From: Halopseudomonas pelagia CL-AP6
GTDB taxonomy: Bacteria; Pseudomonadota; Gammaproteobacteria; Pseudomonadales; Pseudomonadaceae
DNA: 64,000 nt
Assembly: GCF_000410875.1 (NCBI RefSeq)
Contig: NZ_AROI01000005.1
Location: forward strand, 1 to 64,000
Direction: 5' to 3'
Shown piece by piece: positions 1 through 9,538 of this stretch (the first letter of the stretch is position 1; every line of letters starts with the position of its first letter). A program made the position numbers and the translations under genes. Below the pieces are notes generated by a model, which was given only the letters and a program-made list of their open reading frames with translations, was not told the origin of the DNA and made no database searches.

Positions 1-244
1 GTTTTTACACACTCTGGGCCATAAGCGGCCCGTTGTTGAATCGTTGCTCCTACCCCCAAAAGTGCTTGCTCATAACCTTCCACGCTAAGCCTCATGCGGC
101 TTACCATGAAGCCAGCCAAGTGGTGAGTTGCTACGCAATTCTTAGATGGTGACAAGCTCGCAGAATCACCATCCAATGCAAGTGGGCCTACTGTGGTCAA
201 CACGATTGATGCAACCCAGTAAATAGCGCATGCCGGGGTAAATA
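1..244. other. Non-coding left edge
   Basis: I see no open reading frame, RNA gene or clear promoter that I can support in this stretch ahead of the first gene. It is AT/GC mixed and has no obvious long repeat. Confidence 0.5.
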
Positions 245-1804
245 ATGACTCAAGAAGCGGAAATTACGCAGGCAGCAAGGCCCCGGATGATGAGTGACCG
301 GGATTTCTACACACGCTTCAAGCCCATAAGAAACACCTTCAGGCAGTACGACCCAAAGAGCATTCTGCAAACGAGCCTGGAGATTCTATACCGACCGGAT
401 AGGGATCGCCTTGACCGAGCTAAAAAGAAGCCGTGGATACATATGCTGCTCCTCAAATGGGTCTTTATCGACGATGACATCCAGCGCTCTAGCCGTCCCG
501 CCATAAGCGTGCAGCAAATGGATACATTGCTCCAGCGTACCTACGAGCTTTCATGGGACACCCGCGGGCCGAATGATTTTGAGGGCGTAACTTTATTCGT
601 CAGAGCACTCGCGGCGCAGCAGTTTCTATATCAGCAGCCAATGAACTTGGATGGATTGGCGCGTCAGCAAGCTTTGTTTGCAGGGGTGCAGGACGGCCAT
701 TTCTTCCAGCGAGCTTTCGTTAGCTCCAACGGCCTCCCGATCGCCCAATTTGTAAAGCTCGCGCTGGGGTTAATTTGCCGTTACCTGGATCAGCCAGGCT
801 ATTCAATCTCCCGCCGATATTTTGAGCCGCTAGAGACCGATATTTCACCGGAGCACATAGACGCCTTCCTGTCTGCCGTGTCTGTCGACATTGTAGATCT
901 ACCGCCTCTGTTGTATGAGCTTGAGCCCCGAGGGCGCCGAACAACTGAATTCGTCGAGGAAACACCTTTCATCTGCTTTCCCCTCATCCGCGTTGGTGGA
1001 GCTTACTGGTGTGTGTATCCCGAAATACTGCACCGAACCCTCGGCCACTTCGTTTTCGATACGCTCAAGAGAGTTGACCTCAATAAGTTCGCCCTGCACT
1101 TCGGAAGAAGGTTCGAGGCCTACGTCGGCGAGCTTGTGGCCGCAACGGGATTACCGTTTGCCACTGAGCCAGAACTCGAACGGAAGCTACCTGGCCAGGG
1201 GAAACTGGTTGATTTTATGGTGGTTGATGGTGAGGCAAACATCTTCATCGATGCCAAGGGCGTCGAGATGGCGCCGCGTGGGAAAATCGCTCACCTTCAA
1301 GATGTGGTTAGGGGTGCAACCGAAAATTCGCTGCTGAAAGCCGTTGAGCAGGGGCTGGCGGTAAACGACAGGCTGAAGCAGCTCGCTGGGGGTGATCCCG
1401 TGGTTCAGGAACGCGCAGACAACTACCTGATCGCGGTCACCTACAAGGAGCTGTACATAGGCAACGGACAGATGCTGAGCAGCGCCGTCGGTGAGGATGC
1501 TCTAAATCGCATTCTCAGCGCTTATCCAGAAGAGGGCCGAATCCCCCTTCAGCGAATCTACTTTCTCACCATCGACGAAATGGAACGTCTGATGCAGATG
1601 GTACGAGAGGGGCGAATTCGCCTGCACGAAGCATTGAGGCGGGCAGCTGCTGCCGACGCCGATCCGAATACCCGGAAGTTTATGTTCTCTATGCATCTCA
1701 ATGACTGGCCGGAGAGCCAAGGGCTCTACTCACCTTTGGCTGATTCGTTCGAACCGGTAATCGATGGCCTTACGGACACCCTCAAGGTCGGAGAAAGCAC
1801 CTAA
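245..1804 (+). CDS. Uncharacterised protein with PD-(D/E)XK nuclease-like core
   Basis: A 519-residue soluble protein that I do not recognise by name. Seen: no signal peptide or membrane segment; around residues 288-340 there is an E (E291, in GRRFEAYVGEL), then D323 (KLVDF), then D336-A-K338 (FIDAKG) on consecutive predicted strands. This is the spacing of a PD-(D/E)XK restriction-type nuclease core. The N-terminal 280 residues match nothing I can place. Inference: it may be a DNA- or RNA-cutting defence or mobile-element protein; single-gene anti-phage proteins with such cores exist (GapS1-like proteins are one possibility I cannot test). It stands alone, with no partner gene within 370 bp downstream. 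The ATG has only a weak GGGG ribosome-binding stretch. The nuclease fold is a motif call, not proof of activity. Confidence 0.72.
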   Translation: MTQEAEITQAARPRMMSDRDFYTRFKPIRNTFRQYDPKSILQTSLEILYRPDRDRLDRAKKKPWIHMLLLKWVFIDDDIQRSSRPAISVQQMDTLLQRTYELSWDTRGPNDFEGVTLFVRALAAQQFLYQQPMNLDGLARQQALFAGVQDGHFFQRAFVSSNGLPIAQFVKLALGLICRYLDQPGYSISRRYFEPLETDISPEHIDAFLSAVSVDIVDLPPLLYELEPRGRRTTEFVEETPFICFPLIRVGGAYWCVYPEILHRTLGHFVFDTLKRVDLNKFALHFGRRFEAYVGELVAATGLPFATEPELERKLPGQGKLVDFMVVDGEANIFIDAKGVEMAPRGKIAHLQDVVRGATENSLLKAVEQGLAVNDRLKQLAGGDPVVQERADNYLIAVTYKELYIGNGQMLSSAVGEDALNRILSAYPEEGRIPLQRIYFLTIDEMERLMQMVREGRIRLHEALRRAAAADADPNTRKFMFSMHLNDWPESQGLYSPLADSFEPVIDGLTDTLKVGEST

Positions 1805-2103
1805 GGAGTTGCCAGATCGAACGTCCAAACTTGTAGGCTGACCGTAAATTCAACTACTGGCGTCGCTTGGCTTCCCGGGCGTATCCGATTGGCTATTTAT
1901 GGTTGGGATTAGTCACTAGCGACTGGCTGGAGTCGGCCAAAAGCGGTCACAGGACGTCTACAAAAGCAGGAGCGATTCAGTGCTGGCAGCGCTGGGTTGG
2001 GTTTGGCTATAACCTTATCGATTGCAAATGCCCATGGTGGGACAGCCTGTTGTTCTTCAGCGCAGTGAGTCACCCGATTTTTCTTGGAGTTGTCTTTGGA
2101 TAA
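1805..2103. other. Intergenic, no gene; carries a dispersed repeat motif
   Basis: No coding sequence can be supported here. Positions 1933-1949 carry the motif TCGGCCAAAAGCGGTCA, which recurs in similar form in other intergenic stretches of this window (about 11692-11705 and, inverted, 16076-16092). Confidence 0.4.
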
Positions 2104-2104
2104 T

Positions 2105-2151
2105 GTGGAGCCTAAGGAAAACTGAGTTATAAGTTTTCTCCGAGGCTCCAC
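2105..2151. terminator. Long hairpin downstream of the copper ATPase
   Basis: Arms 2105-2123 and 2131-2151 are complementary over about 19 bp, interrupted by a small bulge, around a 7-nt loop. It lies 25 bp past the stop of the minus-strand ATPase gene, so it may end the copper operon transcript or protect its 3' end. There is no T-run on either side, so it is not a classic intrinsic terminator. Confidence 0.45.
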
Positions 2152-2175
2152 TGACGGGGCATCGCTGGTCTTTGC

Positions 2176-4512
2176 TTACAGCTTGATAACTCTCAATCGC
2201 AAAGCATTAGTAATCACACTGACCGAAGACAACGACATAGCCGCCGCCGCAATGATTGGCGACAGCAGAAGGCCGGTAAATGGGTACAGAAGTCCCGCCG
2301 CAATCGGTATTCCCGCCGCGTTGTAAACGAAGGCGAAAAACAGGTTTTGCCGAATATTGCGCATCGTAGCGCGTGACAATTTCCGCGCTTCAACAATGCC
2401 CATCAGATCACCACGCAGCAGCGTAATGCCTGAACTTTCAATGGCCACATCCGTGCCGGTGCCCATGGCGATACCGACGTCTGCGGTGGCCAGGGCGGGT
2501 GCATCGTTCACACCATCGCCAGCCATTGCCACAATACGACCTTCATCCTTGAGACGTTGGACGATCTTGCCCTTGTCTTCAGGCAGCACTTCCGCTTCTA
2601 CCTCATCGATGTGGAGTTTGCGGGCTACAGCCTCGGCGGAGGTGCGATTGTCGCCCGTCAGCATAACCACGCGAACACCTTCCTTTTGTAACGCGGCAAT
2701 AGCCGCTGCGGTGGTCTTCTTGACCGGATCGGCGATCGCCAGTAATCCACAGATCTTCCCGTCCACTGCGGCAAAAATGACCGTAGCTCCGTCCTTGCGC
2801 AGCTCGTCTGCCTCTTTGTCAAAAGCGGACGTATCGACATCCTCAGACTCCATGAGCAGCCGATTACCGAGCAGGACTCGTTTACCATCGATCTTGCCCG
2901 TTACCCCTTTACCGTTAGGGGAGTCGAAATCCTCGGCATCGGAGAGCTTCAGCTCCATGGCCTTGGCTTTCTCGAGAATGGCATGTGCCAGCGGATGCTC
3001 ACTGCCCTTTTCAAGACCAGCGGCGTAGCGCATCAGGTCCTCGTCGCTGAAGCCATCTGCTGGCACCAGCTGGGTCACCTGCGGCTTGCCTTCGGTCAGC
3101 GTGCCGGTTTTATCCACCACGACCGTATCTACTTTCTCCATGCGCTCGAGGGCTTCCGCGTCACGGATCAGAACCCCAATCTGAGCGCCACGGCCCACAC
3201 CCACCATGATCGACATGGGTGTTGCCAAACCAAGGGCGCAGGGGCAGGCAATGATCAATACACTCACCGCAGCAATCAGCCCAAAAGCCATGGGTGGCGA
3301 AGGTCCGTATATTGACCAGACGACAAACGCAATGACGGCGATGATGATGACCGCCGGCACGAACCAGCCGGCTACTTTATCGGCCAAACCTTGAATCGGC
3401 GCTCGACTGCGCTGAGCGCTAGCCACCATCTGCACTATCTGGGACAGCATCGTATCGCGGCCCACTTTGTCGGCGCGCATAATGAAACTGCCCTGCTGAT
3501 TGATGCTGCCACCGACCACTTGGCTGCCTGCTTTTTTGCTGACTGCCAAAGGCTCTCCTGTCACCATGGACTCATCCACGTTCGAGCTGCCTTCAAGAAC
3601 TTCACCATCTAGTGGTACTTTGTCGCCGGGGCGTACCCGGAGGCGGTCACCGACTTTTACCTGATCGAGTGCCACATCGGACTCTGCGCCCTCCTCTCCC
3701 AGCTTCCTAGCGGTTGCTGGTGCAAGATCCAGTAAAGCCTTGATGGCGCCGGAGGTTTTCTCTCGGGCCCGCAGCTCCAGTACCTGTCCGAGTAATACCA
3801 GCACCACGATAACGGCTGCGGCCTCGAAATACACAGCGACCGAGCCATCGTCCTGGCGGAAGGCACCCGGGAAAATCTGCGGCATCAATGTTGCGACCAG
3901 GCTATAAAACAACGCAACGCCGGTGCCGATGGAAATCAACGTGAACATATTCAGGTTGCGGGTGAGAACAGATTTCCAGCCCCGAACAAAGAACGGCCAG
4001 CCGCAATAAACCACTACTGGGGTGGCCAGTAGTAACTGAATCCAGTTGGATATTTGCGGAGACAGGATGTGATCAATCGCAAAAAGATGACCCCCCATTT
4101 CAAGTATAAAAACAGGCAACGCCAGAACGAGACCAATCCAGAATCGGCGTGTCATATCAGTGAGTTCTGCGGAGGGCCCGTCGTCCAGGCTGACTTCTTC
4201 GGGCTCCAGGCCCATGCCGCAGATGGGACAATCACCGGGGCCTTGCTGACGGATCTCGGGGTGCATCGGGCAGGTGTACATGGTGCCGGGTGCGACCGGC
4301 TCTGTCTCGGCACTCTTTTCGCCGAGGTACTTCTCTGGATCGTCTTCGAATTTTGACTGACATCGAGAAGAGCAAAAGTACCAACTCTTGCCTGCATGCT
4401 GGCTGCGATGTTCTGCCGTATGGGGATCGACCGACATGCCACAAACAGGGTCTTTTACAGCGTTTTCGCCGTGGCCTTCATGATCATGATGATCGTGCTG
4501 GGGATCACTCAT
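2176..4512 (-). CDS. Cu(I)-exporting P1B-type ATPase (CopA/CopF type)
   Basis: A 778-residue inner-membrane ATPase that pumps Cu(I) out of the cytoplasm. In order: His-rich start, YHS domain (KDPVCGM, about residues 20-60), heavy-metal-binding domain (YTCPMHPEI ... CPICGM, about 77-105), eight membrane segments with the CPC motif (ACPCALG), phosphorylation site [19 protein letters not shown], and the YN and MSLSS signatures of the Cu(I) class in the last two helices. The usual HMA domains are absent and replaced by YHS plus the metal-binding domain. The start at 4512 has AGGAG six bases upstream; a longer reading from 4548 lacks this. It overlaps the upstream small gene by 8 bp, so the two are translationally coupled. 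It is the last gene of the copper operon and is paralogous to the ATPase at 35883-38219. Confidence 0.93.
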   Translation of the reverse strand: MSDPQHDHHDHEGHGENAVKDPVCGMSVDPHTAEHRSQHAGKSWYFCSSRCQSKFEDDPEKYLGEKSAETEPVAPGTMYTCPMHPEIRQQGPGDCPICGMGLEPEEVSLDDGPSAELTDMTRRFWIGLVLALPVFILEMGGHLFAIDHILSPQISNWIQLLLATPVVVYCGWPFFVRGWKSVLTRNLNMFTLISIGTGVALFYSLVATLMPQIFPGAFRQDDGSVAVYFEAAAVIVVLVLLGQVLELRAREKTSGAIKALLDLAPATARKLGEEGAESDVALDQVKVGDRLRVRPGDKVPLDGEVLEGSSNVDESMVTGEPLAVSKKAGSQVVGGSINQQGSFIMRADKVGRDTMLSQIVQMVASAQRSRAPIQGLADKVAGWFVPAVIIIAVIAFVVWSIYGPSPPMAFGLIAAVSVLIIACPCALGLATPMSIMVGVGRGAQIGVLIRDAEALERMEKVDTVVVDKTGTLTEGKPQVTQLVPADGFSDEDLMRYAAGLEKGSEHPLAHAILEKAKAMELKLSDAEDFDSPNGKGVTGKIDGKRVLLGNRLLMESEDVDTSAFDKEADELRKDGATVIFAAVDGKICGLLAIADPVKKTTAAAIAALQKEGVRVVMLTGDNRTSAEAVARKLHIDEVEAEVLPEDKGKIVQRLKDEGRIVAMAGDGVNDAPALATADVGIAMGTGTDVAIESSGITLLRGDLMGIVEARKLSRATMRNIRQNLFFAFVYNAAGIPIAAGLLYPFTGLLLSPIIAAAAMSLSSVSVITNALRLRVIKL

Positions 4513-4732
4513 TGCGTGCTCCTGCTTTATTCGCAGGCCAGTCGGCAAAGGCGATAAAGTACAACAAAATCAGATTGACCATCGGAACCAGCATCAACAG
4601 TCCCAGCCAGCCCGGATACCCAGTGCGCCGGCATATTCGCCAGACCGGCACGACGACGACGATGGCTACCACCAGCATCCATAGCCAGTGCCCACTCCAC
4701 ATGGCATTTCCATACATGCTCTCGTTCATCAT
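4505..4732 (-). CDS. Small two-helix membrane protein of the copper operon
   Basis: A 75-residue protein with two hydrophobic segments (about 12-30 and 42-62) joined by a basic turn containing RRTGYPGW. The function is unknown. It has a strong GGAGG ribosome site (GGAGGTCAACACC before ATG) and its end overlaps the start of the Cu(I) ATPase, which suggests a job tied to that pump. A decayed relative, with the same GYPGWxGI core and an in-frame stop, lies at about 27640-27800, so the family recurs in this island. Confidence 0.75.
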   Translation of the reverse strand: MMNESMYGNAMWSGHWLWMLVVAIVVVVPVWRICRRTGYPGWLGLLMLVPMVNLILLYFIAFADWPANKAGARNE

Positions 4733-4762
4733 GGTGTTGACCTCCTTTTCAAATCGTAGATA

Positions 4763-6115
4763 TTAATGGTGGTCTGCGTGAGTATTCTCATCGTCCACCG
4801 CTTTTTTCCGTGCTGACGATGTCAGGAATATCTGCTCGCCAATTGCAATCACGATCATGGCCACAACGGCCACGGCAAGCACGAAGGGATCCGAGTTCAG
4901 CTTGACCCAGACAAAGCCGCCAAGCGCCAGCAGATCCAGCACAATGGCTACTACCGGTACCCACCTCACCGCCTTGATATCTTCGCGCAGATAACGCAAC
5001 ACCCCCCAATGAATGGCGATGTCCATAATCAGGTAGAAGATAATCCCGAGCGCTGCAATCCGGGAAAGATCAAAAAAGGCGGTCAGGATTAGACCCAACA
5101 CCACCGTGTAAACGAGTGTGTGCTTTTGAATGCTGCCCGACATACCGAAATGGCTATGCGGTACCAGTTTCATTTCGGTCAACATGGCGAGCATGCGCGA
5201 TACGGCAAAGATACTGGCGAGGATGCCGCCGGCTGTCGCCATCATGGCGATTGCCACGGTAAACCATACTCCGTACTCACCCAGTACCGGACGAGCGGCG
5301 GCAGCCAAGGAGTAGTCTCGGGTTTCGATAATCTCGGCGAGTGAGAGGTTACTGGCGACAGCGAAGCCAACCAGGGTATAGATCACCACGCAGGCGGCAA
5401 TGGAAATGATGATGGCACGGCCCACATTGCGACGCGGGTGTTTCACCTCGGACCCACTGTTGGTAATGGTGGTGAAACCTTTAAACGCCAGTATGCCCAG
5501 CGCAGTTGCACCCAAGAAGTTGCCAGCGACCCCAGTCTCGCCCGTGCTGGAAAAGTCGACAGCAAGACTGTCTGCCAACCAGACACCTACCAAGCCGATG
5601 ATCAAAATACCGGTGATCTTTAGCACACCAATAAAAGATGCAACGCCCTGGACCATCTGGTTTCCCAGCAGGTTAATCACAAATGCAGCCAGGATAAGTG
5701 ATACCCCGAGAATCGGCACCATAAGTCCGCTCTCATCGCCGCCAAACAGCTGCATCGTATAGGAGCCAAATGTACGGGCGAGAAAACTCTGGGCGATCAC
5801 CATCGAGAAATACATCAGCAAGGCATGAAATGCGGTCGGTAGCCGATCACCGTATGCCTTGTGCAGATACATACCAATGCCGCCAGCGGACGGATAAGCG
5901 TTGGAAATCTTGATGTAGGAGTAAGAACTAAAAGACACAATGACAGCCGCAGCCAGAAAGGCCAGGGGGAAAAGCGCACCTGTCATCTCTGCCATTTGAC
6001 CTGTAAGCGCAAAGATACCAGCACCAATCATGACGCCAGTGCCCAACATGACAGTCCCTGCCAGTGTCAGGCTGCCCTCGTTGTAATGCGTGGTCCTGTC
6101 TTGCTCCTTGCTCAT
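4763..6115 (-). CDS. APC-superfamily permease
   Basis: A 450-residue inner-membrane transporter with about 12 predicted helices. The first helix begins LTLAGTVMLGTGVMIGAGIFAL, the GxGIFAL pattern of amino acid-polyamine-organocation permeases, and EVKHPRRN before helix 7 is also typical of the family. The substrate cannot be told from the sequence. The ATG at 6115 is preceded by AGGAGG, which is better than an upstream alternative at 6160. It sits inside the copper operon between copB and the small membrane gene. A role in supplying or exporting a metal-complexing amino acid is only an inference. Confidence 0.85.
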   Translation of the reverse strand: MSKEQDRTTHYNEGSLTLAGTVMLGTGVMIGAGIFALTGQMAEMTGALFPLAFLAAAVIVSFSSYSYIKISNAYPSAGGIGMYLHKAYGDRLPTAFHALLMYFSMVIAQSFLARTFGSYTMQLFGGDESGLMVPILGVSLILAAFVINLLGNQMVQGVASFIGVLKITGILIIGLVGVWLADSLAVDFSSTGETGVAGNFLGATALGILAFKGFTTITNSGSEVKHPRRNVGRAIIISIAACVVIYTLVGFAVASNLSLAEIIETRDYSLAAAARPVLGEYGVWFTVAIAMMATAGGILASIFAVSRMLAMLTEMKLVPHSHFGMSGSIQKHTLVYTVVLGLILTAFFDLSRIAALGIIFYLIMDIAIHWGVLRYLREDIKAVRWVPVVAIVLDLLALGGFVWVKLNSDPFVLAVAVVAMIVIAIGEQIFLTSSARKKAVDDENTHADHH

Positions 6116-6214
6116 ACAACCTCCTGTTAAATACTCATGAACAGAATATTTTGACAGCAAGCGACCCGATGTTGTTCAACTCGGGCCGCGCTGGCCCAAT
6201 AGCGGTTCAGACCC

Positions 6215-6964
6215 TCAAAAGGACAGTCTTGCGCCGATAACGGCAAACCATTGTTCGGTACCAGCCCCATCGGCTCTGGCAAAGTCAGCAGTGTCCCCAT
6301 ACTTGCGCTCATGCACGACGCCGATATACGGGGAGAAGGAACGATCTATCAGGTCATACCTCAGCCGTAACCCCGTTTCAGTCGATACCAGACCTTTGCC
6401 CACGCCAATCTCGCGGTCCTCGCTGAATGCGACAGTTGCGTCAAAAGCGGCGGCCAGGATCCAGTAGTTGGTCAGCAACAGCTCGTACTCCGCATCCAGT
6501 TCAGCGGAGGTGTCTCCATCCTTGCTCACGTAGAAGTTGGCATCAATCTCAAACCACTGGGGCGCCAGGCCGGCAATACCCAGAACAGCATAGGTGCGGT
6601 CTGGACCTTCCGGAGTGTCGAACCGGATTCCCGCTTTGGCATCAAAGAAATCCGAGACAGGTATCTGCCCTACCAACTGATTCTCAAGCTTTTCATAAGC
6701 CTGCTCTTCTATGGCATATTCGCCTTTGGTCAGCCAACGTACTTTCAGATCGTCTGTACCATAGAAGAAATCTCCACTCCATACACCCAGCTCTTCGTCG
6801 TCATCACTGTAGCGGTATTCAAACTCCTCGAATTGAGCGCCCCAGACCTTCAAAGGCTCCTTACGCGGGGTTGTGTCCTGCCTCCGCTCCTGGGCAAATC
6901 CCAGTGCAGGCATCATCACCAGACCAGCTAATGTGGTCACCGCCAATGACTTGAAAAAACTCAT
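6215..6964 (-). CDS. copB: Copper resistance outer-membrane protein CopB
   Basis: A 249-residue CopB/PcoB-family protein. An N-terminal signal peptide (cleavage near GFAQ, residue 25) precedes a beta-barrel-like sequence of alternating aromatic residues ending in ARLSF, the terminal phenylalanine typical of outer-membrane barrels. The family usually has a Met/His-rich N-terminal stretch; here that part is short and charged (QERRQDTTPRK). It overlaps the multicopper oxidase gene by 4 bp, the usual copA-copB arrangement. Its likely role is outer-membrane copper handling together with the oxidase. Confidence 0.92.
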   Translation of the reverse strand: MSFFKSLAVTTLAGLVMMPALGFAQERRQDTTPRKEPLKVWGAQFEEFEYRYSDDDEELGVWSGDFFYGTDDLKVRWLTKGEYAIEEQAYEKLENQLVGQIPVSDFFDAKAGIRFDTPEGPDRTYAVLGIAGLAPQWFEIDANFYVSKDGDTSAELDAEYELLLTNYWILAAAFDATVAFSEDREIGVGKGLVSTETGLRLRYDLIDRSFSPYIGVVHERKYGDTADFARADGAGTEQWFAVIGARLSF

Positions 6965-8688
6965 GCCCCACCTCCCACTTTGACCGACTGCTCGCTTGCA
7001 GCTGCCGTTGGAGTCTCAGGTCCGCCTTCAACAATAATCTTGCGGAACATTCCCGCCGCGGCGTGATAGGACAGGTGACAATGGAATGCCCACTGCCCCG
7101 GCGCATCTACCTCGGTCTCCATATAAACCGTAGTGCCCGGCTGAACGCTGATCGTATGCTTGACTGGGTTCAACCGGCCAGCGCCAACATCCAGAATGGA
7201 CCACATGCCGTGCAGGTGCATGGGGTGAGTCATCATGGTTTCGTTGACAAATTTGAACCGAACACGCTCACCGTACTGGAGACGAACGGGCTCAGCGTCC
7301 TCGTATTTGACACCATTGATGCTCCATGTGTAGCGCTCCATGTTCCCGGTGAGGCGCATTTCAATTTCCCGGGTAGCTTCACGCTCCTCAAAGAGGGGTT
7401 TCTGGGCTTTTAGGTCTGCATAAGACAGAAACTTGCCGCCATTGGCTGCCGTTGGAATCAGGCCACTGCCCTGGGCGTAGAAGGGATCGCTGGTGCCAGT
7501 GTCAGCCATCGCTGCCCCTTGACCCATTTTGGAATGGTCCATGCCGGCCATATTGGAATGATCCATGCCCTCCATGCCGGCCATACCAGCCATATTGGAG
7601 TGGTCCATACCCTCCATACCGGCCATGCTGCCGTGATCCATACCTTCCATGCTGCCCATGTCGGCCATGGTCAGCCGGGCAGCTTCACGGAGTTCCGGCA
7701 CTTCGGCTACCATGCCCATTTCAGGTGCAAGGGTTGCCCTGGCATAGCCTGAACGCCCCATGGATTCAGCAAAAATCGTATACGCCTGAGCGTCTTTGGG
7801 TCGAACAATCACATCGAAGGATTCAGCAACACCAATACGAAACTCATCAACGCTGACGGGCTGAACATTGTTGCCGTCCGCCTGAACAACAGTCATTTCC
7901 AGTCCAGGAATACGAATATCAAAGTACGTCATCGCTGAGGAGTTGATGAAGCGCAGCCGGATTCGCTCACCCGGCTCAAAAATCCCAGTCCAGTTCTGCT
8001 CCGGACCCTTGCCGTTGATGAGGCCAGTAAAACCCTGCAGGTCTTCGACATCCGCTTTCATCATGCGCATATCGCCCCACGCCAGCCGATCTTTCAGCGT
8101 ACTCATAAACCCTTTTTCAGACGCGTCGGAAAAGAACTCCCCAACCGTTTGCTGCTCGCGGTTGTAATAATCTGGCATCATCTTGAGATTACGCATGATG
8201 CGGTCGCCGGTGTGCGGATGCTTGTCGGTTAACTGCACTACATAATCACGGTCGTATCGAAAGGGTTCGCGCCCCGCAGGCTCAATAACAATGGCCCCAT
8301 AAGCGCCGTCGGGCTCCTGGAAACCCGAATGGCTGTGAAACCAGTAGGTTCCCGATTGTGTGATGGGGAAGTTATAGGTGAAAGTTTCGCCCGGCTTGAT
8401 ACCCGGAAAACTGATCCCCGGAACGCCATCCTGCTTATACGGAAGGATCAAGCCATGCCAGTGAATGGAGGTCATCTCATCCAGGTTGTTAGTGACCTTG
8501 ATGGACACCTCTTCGCCTTCCTTGAACCGCATAACCGGCCCTGGAGATTTACCATTGTAACCAATACCTTCTTTAACGAAGTCGCCGGTATCGATCTGTA
8601 CTCGATCGACCGTCAGGCTGTATTCACCTGCCAGACCAATAGCCGGTAAAAGCAGGCCCAATGCGCCCGCCAACAGAGTTGTCTTCAT
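6961..8688 (-). CDS. copA: Periplasmic multicopper oxidase CopA (PcoA family)
   Basis: A 575-residue multicopper oxidase that oxidises Cu(I) and binds excess copper in the periplasm. Copper-ligand motifs are all present: HWHG and HSHSGFQ in the first cupredoxin domain, HPMHLHG and HCHLSYHAAAGM at the C terminus. In the middle (coding bases about 7530-7660) is a Met/His-rich stretch made of repeated MDHSNMAGM-like units, typical of copper sequestration in CopA. The signal peptide (MKTTLLAGALGL) has no twin arginine, although PcoA-type oxidases normally use Tat export. An in-frame TGA just upstream of the ATG excludes a longer N terminus. It is the second gene of the operon and overlaps copB. 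Confidence 0.95.
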   Translation of the reverse strand: MKTTLLAGALGLLLPAIGLAGEYSLTVDRVQIDTGDFVKEGIGYNGKSPGPVMRFKEGEEVSIKVTNNLDEMTSIHWHGLILPYKQDGVPGISFPGIKPGETFTYNFPITQSGTYWFHSHSGFQEPDGAYGAIVIEPAGREPFRYDRDYVVQLTDKHPHTGDRIMRNLKMMPDYYNREQQTVGEFFSDASEKGFMSTLKDRLAWGDMRMMKADVEDLQGFTGLINGKGPEQNWTGIFEPGERIRLRFINSSAMTYFDIRIPGLEMTVVQADGNNVQPVSVDEFRIGVAESFDVIVRPKDAQAYTIFAESMGRSGYARATLAPEMGMVAEVPELREAARLTMADMGSMEGMDHGSMAGMEGMDHSNMAGMAGMEGMDHSNMAGMDHSKMGQGAAMADTGTSDPFYAQGSGLIPTAANGGKFLSYADLKAQKPLFEEREATREIEMRLTGNMERYTWSINGVKYEDAEPVRLQYGERVRFKFVNETMMTHPMHLHGMWSILDVGAGRLNPVKHTISVQPGTTVYMETEVDAPGQWAFHCHLSYHAAAGMFRKIIVEGGPETPTAAASEQSVKVGGGA

Positions 8689-8727
8689 GGATCACTTCTC
8701 CCAACTGCTTAAATGCATAGAGATCTA

Positions 8728-8748
8728 CCCGACATGCAACATGTCGGG
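8728..8748. other. Hairpin between cupredoxin and oxidase genes
   Basis: A perfect 9-bp stem (CCCGACATG / CATGTCGGG) with a 3-nt loop lies in the 83-bp gap between the two genes. It has no T-run, so it more likely acts as an mRNA-stabilising or processing element that sets different transcript levels of the two genes. Confidence 0.45.
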
Positions 8749-8771
8749 CATTCATCTGGCTAGAAAACCAA

Positions 8772-9338
8772 TCAGTTAAAATTCACATCGCCGTACATGC
8801 CAGCCTGGTAATGGCCGGGAACGTTGCAGGCGAACTCGATGGCGCCTTTCTCTGCAAATTTCCAGATTATTTCCTTGTTCTCACCCGGCTCCAGCAACAC
8901 GCTATTGGGATCGTCATGCTTCATGGAGTGGCCTTTGCCCATATCCATATCCATATCCATGCCCATCCTGCTGTGATCCATATCCATCATCTCTTTGTTC
9001 AACTTACCGCCCTGAATGACCCCGTGCTCAACCATCATCATCATTTCGGCTTGGTGAGCCTCATGCATAGACGCCGTGCCAATATTGAATTCATGGACCA
9101 GGCTACCCTTGTTCTCAATCACAAAGCGCACGGTTTCACCCGGCTTGACGTCAATGGATTCAGGCTCGTAGTAGTTGTCATGCATAACGACGTTAATGGT
9201 GCGATCAGCCTCAGACAGGTTGCCCGGCTCACCGATTTTCACACCTTGCCCATGCCCACCATCGTGAGCGCCAGCACCCAGCGCCAGAACCGAAACCGAC
9301 ATAGCCATTGCTGCTACTGCAAATCTTGATAAGCTCAT
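8772..9338 (-). CDS. Periplasmic cupredoxin-domain copper protein (CopI-like)
   Basis: About 188 residues: signal peptide (SLSRFAVAAMAMSVSVLALGAGA), then a plastocyanin/azurin-like fold with EPESIDVKPGETVRF, VHEFNIG and the C-terminal copper site CNVPGHYQAGM (Cys-His-Met ligands, with the upstream His of VHEF). An unusual insert between the strands is rich in Met and His and contains a tandem MDMDMDM run. It is the first gene of the copper operon and diverges from the two-component regulator. The start at 9338 is chosen for its AGGAG site and because it begins the signal peptide; a longer reading to 9434 would bury the signal. It probably binds copper in the periplasm and passes it to, or shields it from, other partners. 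Confidence 0.85.
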   Translation of the reverse strand: MSLSRFAVAAMAMSVSVLALGAGAHDGGHGQGVKIGEPGNLSEADRTINVVMHDNYYEPESIDVKPGETVRFVIENKGSLVHEFNIGTASMHEAHQAEMMMMVEHGVIQGGKLNKEMMDMDHSRMGMDMDMDMGKGHSMKHDDPNSVLLEPGENKEIIWKFAEKGAIEFACNVPGHYQAGMYGDVNFN

Positions 9339-9434
9339 CAAAGCCTCTCCTGTTATTTGACCCCGTTCAGGGGCCGTGGGCTTGCTGTTTTGCAAGCACG
9401 TATCTCTAAATTGATGATTATGATCGTCCATCAA

Positions 9435-9487
9435 CCTGAATCCTTTCTGAAAATATCCAGCTATTTTTTATTCAGGCAGAGTTCAGG
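9435..9487. promoter_or_regulatory. Probable response-regulator sites between the copper operon and its regulator
   Basis: TTCAGG at 9471-9476 is repeated at 9482-9487, an 11-bp spacing as expected for OmpR-family dimers on direct repeats. The same hexamer in reverse (CCTGAA) is at 9435-9440, facing the copper operon. The 200-bp divergent region is the natural place for autoregulation and operon control by the adjacent regulator. Confidence 0.5.
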
Positions 9488-9538
9488 TTAATCAGTGACA
9501 CTCAAATCGACTGTGCTCACATTGCGGAAGAACAACTG

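Noticed and set aside
7530..7660. CRISPR-like tandem repeats
   Set aside because: They are in-frame Met/His-rich codons of the multicopper oxidase, not spaced repeats.
8811..9329. Long plus-strand open frame opposite the cupredoxin gene
   Set aside because: It is an antisense shadow; the His-rich look comes from reading the ATG/CAT-rich Met codons backwards.
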